Virus record (IMG/VR): IMGVR_UViG_3300033153_005880
Coordinates: 1-48,013 of that record
Length of the DNA stretch: 48,013 nt
Strand: one strand, 5' to 3'
DNA from: a virus
The notes under the pieces are model-generated. The model saw nothing but the letters and a program-made list of their open reading frames with translations. It had not been told where the DNA came from and ran no database searches. Every line of letters begins with the position of its first letter. Within the stretch, counting starts at the first letter, position 1. This document shows, in pieces, positions 22,330 through 30,613 of this stretch. A program made the translations under genes and the position numbers.

Positions 22330-23826
22330 ATGGATAATTTAGATATTACAGCAATTGAAGACATGGTGAATTCTGAAGGTATGGAGATATTGACGCCTGA
22401 AGAAGAAGAGTTATATACACTCAATAACCCTATTCAAGAGAAAGATGAAGGGCATTATGCTAATTTAGCAGATGATATGAGCGAGGGAGAACTTGCGAGT
22501 ATAGCACAGCAAGTTGAAGACTGGGTAGATGAAGACGAATCAAGCCGTGATGATTGGAAAACTAGAGAGTCCAAAGGCATTAAAGCTCTTGGTGTATCAG
22601 AGAAAACTATCGGCGGTGCTTCATTTGAAGGAGCCTCCAAGGTTGTACACCCTCTATTGATAGAAGCCATTACGCAATTTCACTCTAGGGCATTATCTGA
22701 AATGTGGCCTGCTGATGGTCCCGTTAAAACTAAGGTACTAGGGGAACCGACACCAGAGCTTAACAGTCAGGGTGAGCGAGTTAAGGATTACATGAATTAT
22801 CTTTATCTTAATAAGATGCCTGGGGCATTTGAAGAAGAGGACAAGTTATTATTCAGGCTCCCATTATCCGGTTCATGCTTCAAAAAATTGTATTATTGTC
22901 CATTAGAAGAGACATTTATCACCCGTTTAATAGAGCCTAGCGATTTTATTGTTCCTTATTCTGCTATTGATTTACGGACAACACCAAGATATACCCATCG
23001 TTTTTATGAACAAGTCAACGATATTAAGAAAAAGCAGTTAGTCAAGCATTACAGAGAACGTGAAGTCAATGATAACGGTCAAACGCCTGATTACAGCGAT
23101 AACATTATAAAAGATGCTATTGACGATACAGAAGGGCGAAAAGATACCAGTGACGATCAACAACCTCACACCATGTATGAAATGGTAGTTGATTTGGATT
23201 TAGTAGGATATGAAGATGATGACGGTATTGCAAGACCTTATATGGTTACAGTGGATAAGGATGAACAGACAGTTCTACGTATTCAACGTAACTGGAAGCC
23301 AGAAGATGAGAAGAAAACTCGAAAGATAGCGGTTGCGCACTATAAATATAACCCAGGCTTCGGCTTCTATGGTTTTGGTTTATATCATTTGATTGGTGGA
23401 TTATCGGCAGCAGCTACAGGTGCATTAAGACAGTTATTGGATGCTGGAGCCTTTGCAAATCTTCCCGCGGGCTACAAAACACGTGACGCAAGAATACCGG
23501 GGGACAATAAACCATTAAACCCTGGGGAATGGCGTGAAGTTAATAGCAGTGCGGAAGAATTAAAGAAAGCATTTTTTCCTCTACCCTATAAAGAACCCAG
23601 TCCCGCATTGTTTAATTTACTGGGTTATCTGGATGAACGGGGACAAAGATTTGCAAGCACATCAGATAACATGGTGGGTGAAGCAAATAACAGCGCACCA
23701 GTGGGAACTACTCTGGCATTAATTGAGCAAGGCTCCAAAGTATTCAGCGCAATTCATAAACGTCTGCATATGGCACATGCCGAAGAGTTTTTTACCAGAT
23801 GGACAATATCCATATCATACGGGTGA
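22330..23826 (+). CDS. portal protein, N-terminal and central part (frame broken)
   Basis: 498 residues in this frame. Recognisable portal features include FEGASKVVHPLLIEAITQFHSRALSEMWP, RVKDYMNYLYL, RLPLSGSCFKKLYYCP, PSDFIVPYSAIDL, FYGFGLYHLIGGLSAAATGALRQLLDAGAFANLPAGYK, and VPVGTTLALIEQGSKVFSAIHKRLH-type sequence near the end. After HAEEF the frame runs off to a premature stop (TRWTISISYG), while the +1 frame continues portal-like sequence. The protein forms the dodecameric DNA gate and the connector for the tail. See the following entry for the C-terminal part. Confidence 0.9.
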   Translation: MDNLDITAIEDMVNSEGMEILTPEEEELYTLNNPIQEKDEGHYANLADDMSEGELASIAQQVEDWVDEDESSRDDWKTRESKGIKALGVSEKTIGGASFEGASKVVHPLLIEAITQFHSRALSEMWPADGPVKTKVLGEPTPELNSQGERVKDYMNYLYLNKMPGAFEEEDKLLFRLPLSGSCFKKLYYCPLEETFITRLIEPSDFIVPYSAIDLRTTPRYTHRFYEQVNDIKKKQLVKHYREREVNDNGQTPDYSDNIIKDAIDDTEGRKDTSDDQQPHTMYEMVVDLDLVGYEDDDGIARPYMVTVDKDEQTVLRIQRNWKPEDEKKTRKIAVAHYKYNPGFGFYGFGLYHLIGGLSAAATGALRQLLDAGAFANLPAGYKTRDARIPGDNKPLNPGEWREVNSSAEELKKAFFPLPYKEPSPALFNLLGYLDERGQRFASTSDNMVGEANNSAPVGTTLALIEQGSKVFSAIHKRLHMAHAEEFFTRWTISISYG

Positions 23827-24421
23827 TGTTAGTCAAATTATCATGGTGGCTGATTTTGATGGACGTATTGATATAACGCCTGTAAGCGACCCGGAGATTA
23901 TATCCAATACTCAGCGTATCACCATGGCTCAAGCTGAATTGGATTTGGCTGATAAATACCCACAAATTATCAATGTGAGAATTGCAGTTCGTAATATGCT
24001 CCAGGCCATACGTTCATCTAATATTGATGAGTTAATGCTTCCTGAATCCAATGAACCAACCGAAGAAGATAAGTTAGCGGGTAAGCAATCTGAAAAAGTG
24101 GAGGCTGAGATTAAGAAGCTTGAAGCTGAAACAGTCACTAAGAACATTGAGAGTACCTTCAGCGCTGTACAGTCAGCCGGTTCCTTAGCTATGCAACCGG
24201 ATTTAATCCCCGTTGCTGATAGTATTTTAGAATCCAGCGGCTTTGAAGATGTGAACAGCGCCCCAGTGGCCCAAGTAACAGATGGTATTATCCCAGAGCA
24301 AGCAGAAGAGATGCCATTACCGGAGGGGGTGAATATGAATACCTCTCCTAATTCCCCTCCGGTAATGCCCAGTCCAGTTGATGGGATGAATAGAGGCATT
24401 GAAACACAGGAGATTGAATAA
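23723..24421 (+). CDS. portal protein, C-terminal part in the +1 frame
   Basis: From about 23789 this frame gives FLPDGQYPYHTGDVSQIIMVADFDGRIDITPVSDPEIISNTQRITMAQAELDLA, the usual portal sequence after HxAxxxEF. A C-terminal helical part follows with EEDKLAGKQSEKVEAEIKKLEAETVTKNIE, then an acidic Pro-rich tail. The in-frame ATG at 23723 lies in sequence that is portal in the other frame, so it is unlikely to be a real start. The junction is a run of six T (23788-23793). Homologues usually have about ten more residues between EF and LP, so a small deletion may also be present. Confidence 0.75.
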   Translation: MSKAPKYSAQFINVCIWHMPKSFLPDGQYPYHTGDVSQIIMVADFDGRIDITPVSDPEIISNTQRITMAQAELDLADKYPQIINVRIAVRNMLQAIRSSNIDELMLPESNEPTEEDKLAGKQSEKVEAEIKKLEAETVTKNIESTFSAVQSAGSLAMQPDLIPVADSILESSGFEDVNSAPVAQVTDGIIPEQAEEMPLPEGVNMNTSPNSPPVMPSPVDGMNRGIETQEIE

Positions 24422-24627
24422 TGTCTGATGACGAATTGAAGTTACGAATTTTATTAGCAATTAGTTATTCTGGGATAAATTTATATTCGGATGACGGAGA
24501 ATTGCAAGATAATTTAATGTTACCTCATATAGATTTTAAGCGTGATTCAGTAAATGAAATTGAATCAAAAATACATCAACGAAATGCAGGAGCGGTTATT
24601 AAATGTCAACTACTAAAACAGCAATAG
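24421..24627 (+). CDS. hypothetical protein, 68 aa
   Basis: MSDDELKLRILLAISYSGINLYSDDGELQDN onward. The ATG overlaps the portal TAA (TAATG), so it is probably coupled. The segment LYSDDGELQDN-x5-IDFKRDSV resembles small phage proteins found near portal genes, which begin with a short helix then a polar beta region; no function is known. It overlaps the next ORF by 25 bases. Confidence 0.55.
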   Translation: MSDDELKLRILLAISYSGINLYSDDGELQDNLMLPHIDFKRDSVNEIESKIHQRNAGAVIKCQLLKQQ

Positions 24628-24950
24628 AACAAGTAGTACCACCAAAGGTATTAACTAAACAAGCGCCGAAAACCATGGGTAACACCGATCAAAATGGTTG
24701 TAAAAAGAACGTCAAAGATGTGGTTATGTTCGGTGAAGATTTATTTAAATTACTCTCCAAAGCATCCAGTAAGAAAGAAGGTTGGATGAAATCAACAAAA
24801 GCCATGCAGACAACCAAAGGCTGTGTGGTTCAGGTAACGACTCAACAAGGCGATAATGTTGCTGAAGCTGTTACTTTTGTACCAGGTGTTAGAATTAAAG
24901 AAACATTTGGAGAAGATGGTAAAACCGTAATTGGTAGGAGGTTGGTGTAA
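24603..24950 (+). CDS. hypothetical head-region protein, 115 aa
   Basis: After a Thr/Pro-rich N-terminus, KDVVMFGEDLFKLLSKASSKKEGWMKSTKAMQTTKGCVVQVTTQQGDNVAEAVTFVPGVRIKE gives a helix then a beta-rich domain. The pattern VFGxxLFKLxxKASSxxEGWMKSTKA, followed by V-Q-V-T-T-Q-Q, is one I associate with a conserved protein next to podovirus portal genes; its role is unknown. It overlaps the previous gene and abuts the next one (TAAATG). Confidence 0.6.
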   Translation: MSTTKTAIEQVVPPKVLTKQAPKTMGNTDQNGCKKNVKDVVMFGEDLFKLLSKASSKKEGWMKSTKAMQTTKGCVVQVTTQQGDNVAEAVTFVPGVRIKETFGEDGKTVIGRRLV

Positions 24951-25181
24951 ATGAAACAGGGTGTAATTAAAGTGTTATGTTCCTCAGAATTTGTAGAACA
25001 TAATCTTAAAACAGGGAATATTATTAAGCATACGGAAGTTACTGAAGGTTTGCCTGATGATTCAAAGTTAATACATGTTGGTTTGGATAATGTAGGTAGG
25101 CTTGAACTTGTATTTTCTAGTGCAAAATTAGAGAACAATGATGAATATATTAATATTGAGTTTACAACCTTGGAGAAATAA
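24951..25181 (+). CDS. hypothetical protein, 76 aa
   Basis: Strand-rich small protein, MKQGVIKVLCSSEFVEHNLKTGNIIKHTEVTEGLPDDSKLIHVGLDNVGRLELVF onward, with an acidic character and no catalytic motif. The start abuts the stop of the 115-aa gene. It lies in the head-gene cluster between portal and scaffold, so a minor head or assembly role is possible. I recognise no family. Confidence 0.6.
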   Translation: MKQGVIKVLCSSEFVEHNLKTGNIIKHTEVTEGLPDDSKLIHVGLDNVGRLELVFSSAKLENNDEYINIEFTTLEK

Positions 25182-25185
25182 TTAA

Positions 25186-25386
25186 ATGTTAACTAAAGAC
25201 GTGCTTAAGAAACACGATAAATTATGTAATGAAATACTTGAGGAAATGACGGACTATGTTACGTCCGGTAAGTGTGCAGATTTTAGCGAGTATAAACTAC
25301 TTGTTGGAAAAATACGCGGGATGCATATGTCTCGTGAAGTGTTAGATGAATCAAAACGTTCAATTGAGGAGGACGACGATGAATAA
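25186..25386 (+). CDS. small conserved-type head-cluster protein, 66 aa
   Basis: MLTKDVLKKHDKLCNEILEEMTDYVTSGKCADFSEYKLLVGKIRGMHMSREVLDESKR and an acidic end. The motif GKxxDFxEYKxLVGxIxGxxxxREVL is a recurring one in small helical proteins encoded between portal and scaffold of podovirus-like phages. The function is unknown. Its last eight bases overlap the co-chaperonin start. Confidence 0.65.
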   Translation: MLTKDVLKKHDKLCNEILEEMTDYVTSGKCADFSEYKLLVGKIRGMHMSREVLDESKRSIEEDDDE

Positions 25387-25768
25387 ATTTAATGGTGATA
25401 ATGTTGAAAACTTACCACAACCAGCAGGTTATAGGGTGTTGGTAGGTCGAATGAAACTTGAGGAAAAAACACAGGGAGGAATTATTCTACCTGATGAAAT
25501 AACCAAAGCAAAAGAAAACAACCTTAGCATTATGAAGGTATTGGCTTTAGGTAATTTAGCATATAAAGCTAAATCATTTAAAGTAGATGATCATGATGAT
25601 GCTCCAACCGCACCCTGGTGTAAAGTGGGTGATGTTGTTCTGGTAAGTAAATATACAGGTCTTGATGTTCTGGTAACAGACAATGAGGGCAGTATTGAGA
25701 CACTTAAAATTATTAATGATGATGAAGTCATTAGTGTGGTAAGTGATATCAACGCATTAGTAGTATAA
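25379..25768 (+). CDS. GroES-like co-chaperonin (Cpn10)
   Basis: 129 residues. PAGYRVLVGRMKLEEKTQGGIILPDEITKAKENNLSIMKVLALGNLAYK is the N-terminal GroES core with the GGIILP element before the mobile loop region; WCKVGDVVLVSKYTGLDVLV and LKIINDDEVISVV complete the fold. It probably caps host GroEL to help fold the major capsid protein, as T4 gp31 does. The phage version has an insertion (SFKVDDHDDAPTA) before W. The ATG at 25379 has GAGGAGGACG upstream and is preferred over one 11 codons earlier. It lies just before the scaffold and capsid genes. Confidence 0.88.
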   Translation: MNKFNGDNVENLPQPAGYRVLVGRMKLEEKTQGGIILPDEITKAKENNLSIMKVLALGNLAYKAKSFKVDDHDDAPTAPWCKVGDVVLVSKYTGLDVLVTDNEGSIETLKIINDDEVISVVSDINALVV

Positions 25769-25781
25769 CGGAGATTTTATA

Positions 25782-26609
25782 ATGGATACCGAAGATATAG
25801 AACAAGAAGAAGTCAGCGAATTTGATGATATAGATCAGACAGATGATTTTCTTGATAGCGATAAGGAAGAAGAACAGGAGCAAGCAGAAGCACCTGAACC
25901 CATTCATGTTGCGAAAAATGATTTTGATGATTACGGTAAAAAAGTTCAGAAACGTATAGGTCAAGAAATAAGTAAACGTAAAGTTTTAGAAGATGAAAAT
26001 CGTTCATTAAATGAGCGTTTATCAAATTTAGAAACTACGGTTCATGTTAATACACAAGAAACCAATGATGCTGATTTAAAACAGCGTATGCAATCGGTGC
26101 AGGCTAAACGTAAAGAAATGTATGATGTAGGTGACATTGATCCTCAGGTTGAGGATGAATGGCAGGATTTACGTTATGAGCAGAAACAAGCCAATGAACG
26201 TAAGCAAGCACCAAAGCAGGAAGCGGCACCACAGCGACCATCAATGTCTGAAGCTCAGCAGGACTGGATGACTGCCAATAGTGATTGGTATGGTGTGGAT
26301 GAAGAACGCACAGCCAAGGCGAATGATGCATTTCAAAGTGTATTGGATGATGGTTTTAATGAGAATCACCCTGGAGCCTATAAGGAATTTGATAAACGTT
26401 TACAAGTTGCTCCACCTGAACCTGAACCAGAGCCACCAGCAACACCTAGAGAAAAGGCTCCACCTCCTGCCAGTCCTTCAGGTAATAATAGCGTTCCTAA
26501 GTCTAAAGCTAAATTAAGTCAAGCTGACTTTGTTATGATGCAGGAGATGGGAATGGATCCACGTAATCCAGAAGATAGAAAAGCATTATTAGCACAGCGG
26601 AGAGCATAA
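25782..26609 (+). CDS. scaffold / capsid assembly protein
   Basis: 275 residues, very acidic N-terminus (DTEDIEQEEVSEFDDIDQTDDF and onward), then a coiled-coil region (KKVQKRIGQEISKRKVLEDENRSLNERLSNLE), a helical middle with QAKRKEMYDVGDIDPQVEDEW, a Pro-rich linker (PPEPEPEPPATPREKAPPPAS) and a C-terminal helix pair (SQADFVMMQEMGMDPRNPEDRKAL) that would contact the capsid protein. Composition, coiled coil, and position before the decoration and capsid genes all fit a phage scaffold. ACGGAGATTTTATAATG gives the start. Confidence 0.82.
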   Translation: MDTEDIEQEEVSEFDDIDQTDDFLDSDKEEEQEQAEAPEPIHVAKNDFDDYGKKVQKRIGQEISKRKVLEDENRSLNERLSNLETTVHVNTQETNDADLKQRMQSVQAKRKEMYDVGDIDPQVEDEWQDLRYEQKQANERKQAPKQEAAPQRPSMSEAQQDWMTANSDWYGVDEERTAKANDAFQSVLDDGFNENHPGAYKEFDKRLQVAPPEPEPEPPATPREKAPPPASPSGNNSVPKSKAKLSQADFVMMQEMGMDPRNPEDRKALLAQRRA

Positions 26610-26610
26610 A

Positions 26611-27105
26611 ATGACAACAAATACAAGAACTGAAGAAGAAATTAGTGCAAAAACTTTACATGCACAGCGAAAAGCGATAAGATCTCAAAGAGGGATGAAA
26701 CTTCCCCATGTAAAACCGCGCGATGGTTATGTCCAAAGATGGGTAAGAACTCAACTTGACGGTAAGCAGGATGACGGTAATATATATAAACGCAAACAGG
26801 AAGGATGGCAACCACGTAAGGCCGATACGTTAAAAGAAGGCGAATTTCTTCCGACAACAGAATTAACAAAAAAAGGTAACAATCATAAAGAAGTCGTGAT
26901 TGGTACACACAACATGATACTTATGGAGCGACCTCAAGCAATCCATAATGAATATCGTGAATTAGTTAAAGAGGATGTACGCCTGCAACAGCAAGCGATA
27001 GATAATGACGTGAATAAATTTCGCGGTGAAGAGACTGGACAACGTATGTCCGGCTTAACGTCTGAAGTTCATGGAGGGAGAACCCCGAATATAGCTCCAG
27101 ATTAA
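26611..27105 (+). CDS. hypothetical virion-region protein, 164 aa
   Basis: Basic protein with PRDGYVQRWVRTQLDGKQDDGNIYKRKQEGWQPRKADTL and HNMILMERPQAIHNEYRELVKEDVRLQQQAIDND. The pattern in which W-V-R is followed by D-D-x-N-I-x-K-R and GWxP, then an L-M-x-R-P helix, is shared with proteins encoded between scaffold and capsid genes in several podovirus-like phages, as far as I recall. The function is not established. Starts two bases after the scaffold stop. Confidence 0.6.
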   Translation: MTTNTRTEEEISAKTLHAQRKAIRSQRGMKLPHVKPRDGYVQRWVRTQLDGKQDDGNIYKRKQEGWQPRKADTLKEGEFLPTTELTKKGNNHKEVVIGTHNMILMERPQAIHNEYRELVKEDVRLQQQAIDNDVNKFRGEETGQRMSGLTSEVHGGRTPNIAPD

Positions 27106-27130
27106 ATTATTTAATTAAAAGGAAATTAAA

Positions 27131-27676
27131 ATGGCTAATATAGATGGTCCATTTGGTTTGCGTCCTTCTCGTCAAATGACTGGTGAAGCTACGGAAACTA
27201 CAGAATATGCTATGGCAGACGCGCATTCAACTGCTATTTCAATCGGAGACGCAGTTATGCTTAGCTCCGGTTATCTTATAATCGGTGGTGCTGGTGATAC
27301 TCCTGTAGGTGTTTTTGCTGGTTGTAATTATACAAATGGTGCTGGTGATTATGTAGTTGCTAAAGCTTTTCCAGGTGATGCAGCAGCAACTAATATTAAA
27401 GCATTGGTGCTTGATGATCCCGCTACTAAATTTACCATTCAGTGCGATGATGCATTAACAGTTGCTAATGTCGGCAATCAAATGGATTTAGTTATTGTTG
27501 CAGGGGATGCCGCTATTGGTGTCTCTAAATCAACACTGGATTCAACAGCAGCAGGCGATCATGCATGGCGTGTTGTAGGTTTGGTTGATAGACCGGATAA
27601 TTCATGGGGGGCTAATCAAGAAGTTGAAGTAGTCGCGGCGAAACATGCTAACGGCAACTTTAATTCAGCCACTTAA
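27131..27676 (+). CDS. capsid decoration-like structural protein, 181 aa
   Basis: MANIDGPFGLRPSRQMTGEATETTEYAMADAHSTAISIGDAVMLSSGYLIIGGAGDTPVGVFAGCNY is typical of phage structural proteins encoded just before a capsid gene: GPFGLRP near the N-terminus, a GD-x-V strand, P-V-G-V-F-x-G, then PGDAAATN and VGLVDRPDNSWGANQEVEVVA. All-beta and Ala/Gly-rich. It is likely a head decoration or stabilising protein. AAAAGGAAATTAAAATG is the ribosome site. The exact role is inferred from position and composition. Confidence 0.7.
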   Translation: MANIDGPFGLRPSRQMTGEATETTEYAMADAHSTAISIGDAVMLSSGYLIIGGAGDTPVGVFAGCNYTNGAGDYVVAKAFPGDAAATNIKALVLDDPATKFTIQCDDALTVANVGNQMDLVIVAGDAAIGVSKSTLDSTAAGDHAWRVVGLVDRPDNSWGANQEVEVVAAKHANGNFNSAT

Positions 27677-27689
27677 GGAGTAAATGACA

Positions 27690-28601
27690 ATGCCTATAAA
27701 TAGAAGTTTTAACCCTAAACAACTTGAAGAGGGTTTAAATGCGATTTTTGGACAAAATTATAAAGAATTTGGTAATGAATATCAGCAAATATTCTCTGCC
27801 AATACGTCCACTAAGCATAAAGAAGAAGATGTGTTAATGACGGGTTTTGGTGCTGCGGTTCGTAAAACCGAAGGTAGTAGTGTAACTTATGATCAGGCTG
27901 TTGAAGCTTGGGCAGCTCGTTACATTCATAATACTTATGCTCTTGCGTTCAGCATTACTGAAGAAGATATTGATGATAATTTATATAATGCTAAGGGTGC
28001 TAAGTTCTCTAAAGCACTTGCGCGTTCTATGAATCAAACTAAAGAAATCATCCATGCTGCTATATTAAACAATGGTTTCGATTCTAACTTTACTGGTGGT
28101 GATGGAGTATCTTTATTCTCTACATCTCATCCGTTAGTTGGTGGTGGCGTAGCGTCTAATACATTAGCTACACCTGCTGATTTTTCTGAATCAGCATTGG
28201 AAGATGTATTGATTATGCAGCGTAGAGCAGTTGATGATCGTTCATTGCCCATTAGTATCATGCCTAAAGATGTCGTTATTCCACCTGAAGAAGAATATAA
28301 TGCATTACGCATTTTACGTTCTACTTTACGTGCTGGCACTGCGGATAATGATATCAATGCAGTTGCTAAGAAAGGTATCTTCACAAGAGATCCCGTTCTT
28401 ATCACTCGTTTAACGGATCCTGATGCATGGATGGTAACAACTGACTGTCCAGATGGCTTGAAAACCTTTACACGTAAGGGTATTACCAAGAAATTCGATC
28501 AAGAATTTAATACTGGTAATCACCGTTATTTATGTAAAGAGCGTTATTCTGCTGGCTGGACGGACTGGCGTGGAATTTATGGTAGTGCAGGTGCTGGTTA
28601 A
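27690..28601 (+). CDS. major capsid protein (HK97-fold type)
   Basis: 303 residues from MPINRSFNPKQLEEGLNAIFGQNYKEFGNEY. Features of capsid proteins related to Mu gpT and similar HK97-fold proteins are present: TYDQAVEAWAARYIHNTYALAFSITEEDIDDNLY, a helix of ALARSMNQTKEIIHAAILNNGF, GVSLFSTSHPLVGGGVASNTL, PKDVVIPPEEEYNALRILRS, and TDCPDGLKTFTRKGITKKFDQEFNTGNHRYLCKERYSAGWTDWRGIYGS. An ATG two codons upstream is possible, but AGGAG is nine bases from this one and only three from the other. A terminator follows. Confidence 0.9.
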   Translation: MPINRSFNPKQLEEGLNAIFGQNYKEFGNEYQQIFSANTSTKHKEEDVLMTGFGAAVRKTEGSSVTYDQAVEAWAARYIHNTYALAFSITEEDIDDNLYNAKGAKFSKALARSMNQTKEIIHAAILNNGFDSNFTGGDGVSLFSTSHPLVGGGVASNTLATPADFSESALEDVLIMQRRAVDDRSLPISIMPKDVVIPPEEEYNALRILRSTLRAGTADNDINAVAKKGIFTRDPVLITRLTDPDAWMVTTDCPDGLKTFTRKGITKKFDQEFNTGNHRYLCKERYSAGWTDWRGIYGSAGAG

Positions 28602-28628
28602 TATCTGATTGTAGATATTAAATGTAGT

Positions 28629-28656
28629 GAAAAGCCTCTTTAATCGGAGGCTTTTT
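28629..28656. terminator. intrinsic terminator between capsid and homing-endonuclease genes
   Basis: GAAAAGCCTC and GAGGCTTTTT form a stable stem around an 8-nt loop. On the plus strand a run of six T follows, so it ends the capsid transcript. The stem also ends in TTTT on the minus strand, so it can serve the convergent leftward gene too. Confidence 0.85.
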
Positions 28657-28658
28657 TA

Positions 28659-30243
28659 TTATTTAATGTATCTAGCACTACCCGCATCGAATAATCTATA
28701 CCAACCATTATTGTTACAGTTCTCTACTTCTGTTAATTCAGTTCATCATAGATTGACGACTTACCGTTTTTTTACCTTTTGTATATCTATAATTAGGTTT
28801 AGTTATATAATCTAATTTAAAACCCGCTTTCAAATAACTAGCACCACCGAAAAAAGATAAATCACAAAATGAAAATGTTATATCTTCATCTTTAATCAAT
28901 TTTGGTAAAGCACCTAATATTTGCCATCCGTTTTTAACAACATAACGTATCAGTTCTCCTAGTTTATTATAACCAATACAAGCAACTAACTCACCATTAT
29001 AATATAAACCCTTCTTAACACTCGCACCTCTGAAACCTTGTAGATGATGAGAGCATAACTCTTTATATTCGTTATTACTGATATCTTTTTTTACTGTTTT
29101 CCTTGCACCAATACGCCGGTCAAAAATACCTAATTGTGACTTAAGTAAACTCTTGACTAGTTCTTTTTGTTCCAACCACTGATCTTCTCTTATGTGTATA
29201 CATCGTAAGCCGTTAGTTTTTGCTAAATCAGATTTAATTCGTATATTATATATATCTGGTCTTTTGTATTCACTATGGAAGAAACTTCCATTAAATTCTA
29301 TTATCATATTCAGTTTAGGGATATAAATATCGGCTTCTTTCTTAGTACCTTTAAATAAACTTCGATTACTTCGCTCTATACTAAAACCTAAACTTACTAT
29401 AAAGTTAGCTACTTGTTTCTCTAATTTAGATACTTTCTCGATACATTTTGGACAACCATTACCAGTCAGATGGTCGTTGGGGCGCTGTAGAAAATCGTTA
29501 TGTTTCAAGCAGGTTATCGATACTTTGTTTTTATTTCCTGAGTAAATAACGTTATCATACGTATATACGTTGTTATGTTTCGCTGTAGCTTTTAATATGA
29601 ATTGTTCTTTTGTCATTACTAATGATTTGGCGGCTATCTCTTTAACGCATTTCGGACAATTTGACCCTTCCATGTGATCTCCAGCAATTTGGCGAAACGT
29701 ACCGTGTTTTGTACATTCTATATTTATTTTCGTTCTACTGTCCTTGTATTCACTATCTGCGTAGTTGTATTTATTTCCATGCATTAATTTTGCTTTCTGT
29801 ATAAACTTGTCTTTCGTGTATCTTCTTTTATCAGCCCTAGAAACAACACTACATTTCAAACAGCCGTTTTTAGCACGTAGATGTTGGTGCGGTTCCTGTA
29901 AGGTTGGTCCGTGTATCTTGCATATAATTTTAACTTTGGTTGTAGCATTGACATACTGCATTTCTGAGTAGTTAAATCTGTCTCCATACATTAATTTTGC
30001 TTCATGCAGAAATTCAGATAATGTTTTAATTAGGTTTTTACGATTAATTAACCCACACTTTGGGCAACCATGCGTGCGATTAATGTGTAAATTAGGTTGC
30101 TGTAAAAACTCTCCATGAATCTTACAGTCAATCTTAACTTTGGTTTTTGAACCTTCGTATTCTACTGTATCATATGAATACAAATCCCCATGAACAGCGC
30201 GCGCTTTCTTTATAAATTCTTTTGTAGTTAATTTCTTTGACAT
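28659..30243 (-). CDS. homing endonuclease-like protein: four zinc-repeat units plus Vsr-like nuclease (C-terminus frameshifted)
   Basis: Four units of about 65 residues (F-x2-KA-x3-HG-x2-Y-x-Y, a KVxIxC strand, HGxFxQ-x-P-x2-HL, GCPKC) fill residues 1-270. Then comes a Vsr/EDxHD-type nuclease core: EADIYIPKLNMIIEFNGSFFH (catalytic Asp/Glu region) and GLRCIHIREDQW. The C-terminal part resembles phage homing proteins (HLQGFRGASVKKGLYYNGELVACIGY). The main frame stops at 28738, but the neighbouring frame continues with TELTEVEN and GWYRLFDAGSARYIK to 28659, the usual family ending, so one extra base near 28740 seems to truncate it. It is probably a selfish element in the virion operon. Confidence 0.8.
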
Positions 30244-30345
30244 GTGTAATTCTCCAGTTTAAGAATTATCAGTAGTTGAGTGTGTGAGTAGCAAGTTACT
30301 GAAGCTTGTATTCGGTCGCTAAACCTAACTCACACTTTTAGTGTA

Positions 30346-30564
30346 TCAAACTTTAACTACTCTATCAATCCCGATAGTTACATCATTGCCGAATTTTTTA
30401 CATTGAACATATATGATGGCGAAAGTATCTTTTTGATCTTCCGTTAACTCAGTGTAAGGAATGGTTAAATCAAAATTAATATACTTTAACTTATTGGCTC
30501 GACACTCTACATCATCGTAAGCCATGGCGTTAAAAGATAAAAGTAAGAGGATTAGTGTTTTCAT
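30346..30564 (-). CDS. small secreted or periplasmic protein, 72 aa
   Basis: From MKTLILLLLSFNAMAYDDVE the first 15 residues form a signal peptide with an AMA-like cleavage site; the mature part (YDDVECRANKLKYINFDLTIPY, then IIYVQCKKFG) has two cysteines that could form a disulfide. A longer start at 30591 adds MKKCCIVIG but lacks a ribosome site. The predicted transcription start of the FNR-type promoter is at 30565, one base before this ATG, so the mRNA may be leaderless or the start a little different. It lies in a leftward island within the virion genes. The function is unknown. Confidence 0.6.
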   Translation of the reverse strand: MKTLILLLLSFNAMAYDDVECRANKLKYINFDLTIPYTELTEDQKDTFAIIYVQCKKFGNDVTIGIDRVVKV

Positions 30565-30571
30565 ACCTATT

Positions 30572-30613
30572 ACTATACAACATTTTTTCAATTTTGTAAT
30601 TGACCTAGATCAA
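30572..30613 (-). promoter_or_regulatory. class II FNR/ANR-type promoter for the secreted-protein gene
   Basis: In the direction of transcription the box reads TTGATCTAGGTCAA (30600-30613), nine of ten fixed FNR-box bases, then a spacer of exactly 22 bases and TATAGT (30572-30577). This puts the box centre at -41.5, the class II activation position. The box sits at the very end of the Gln-rich gene. The same arrangement occurs at 47432-47473. Confidence 0.65.
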
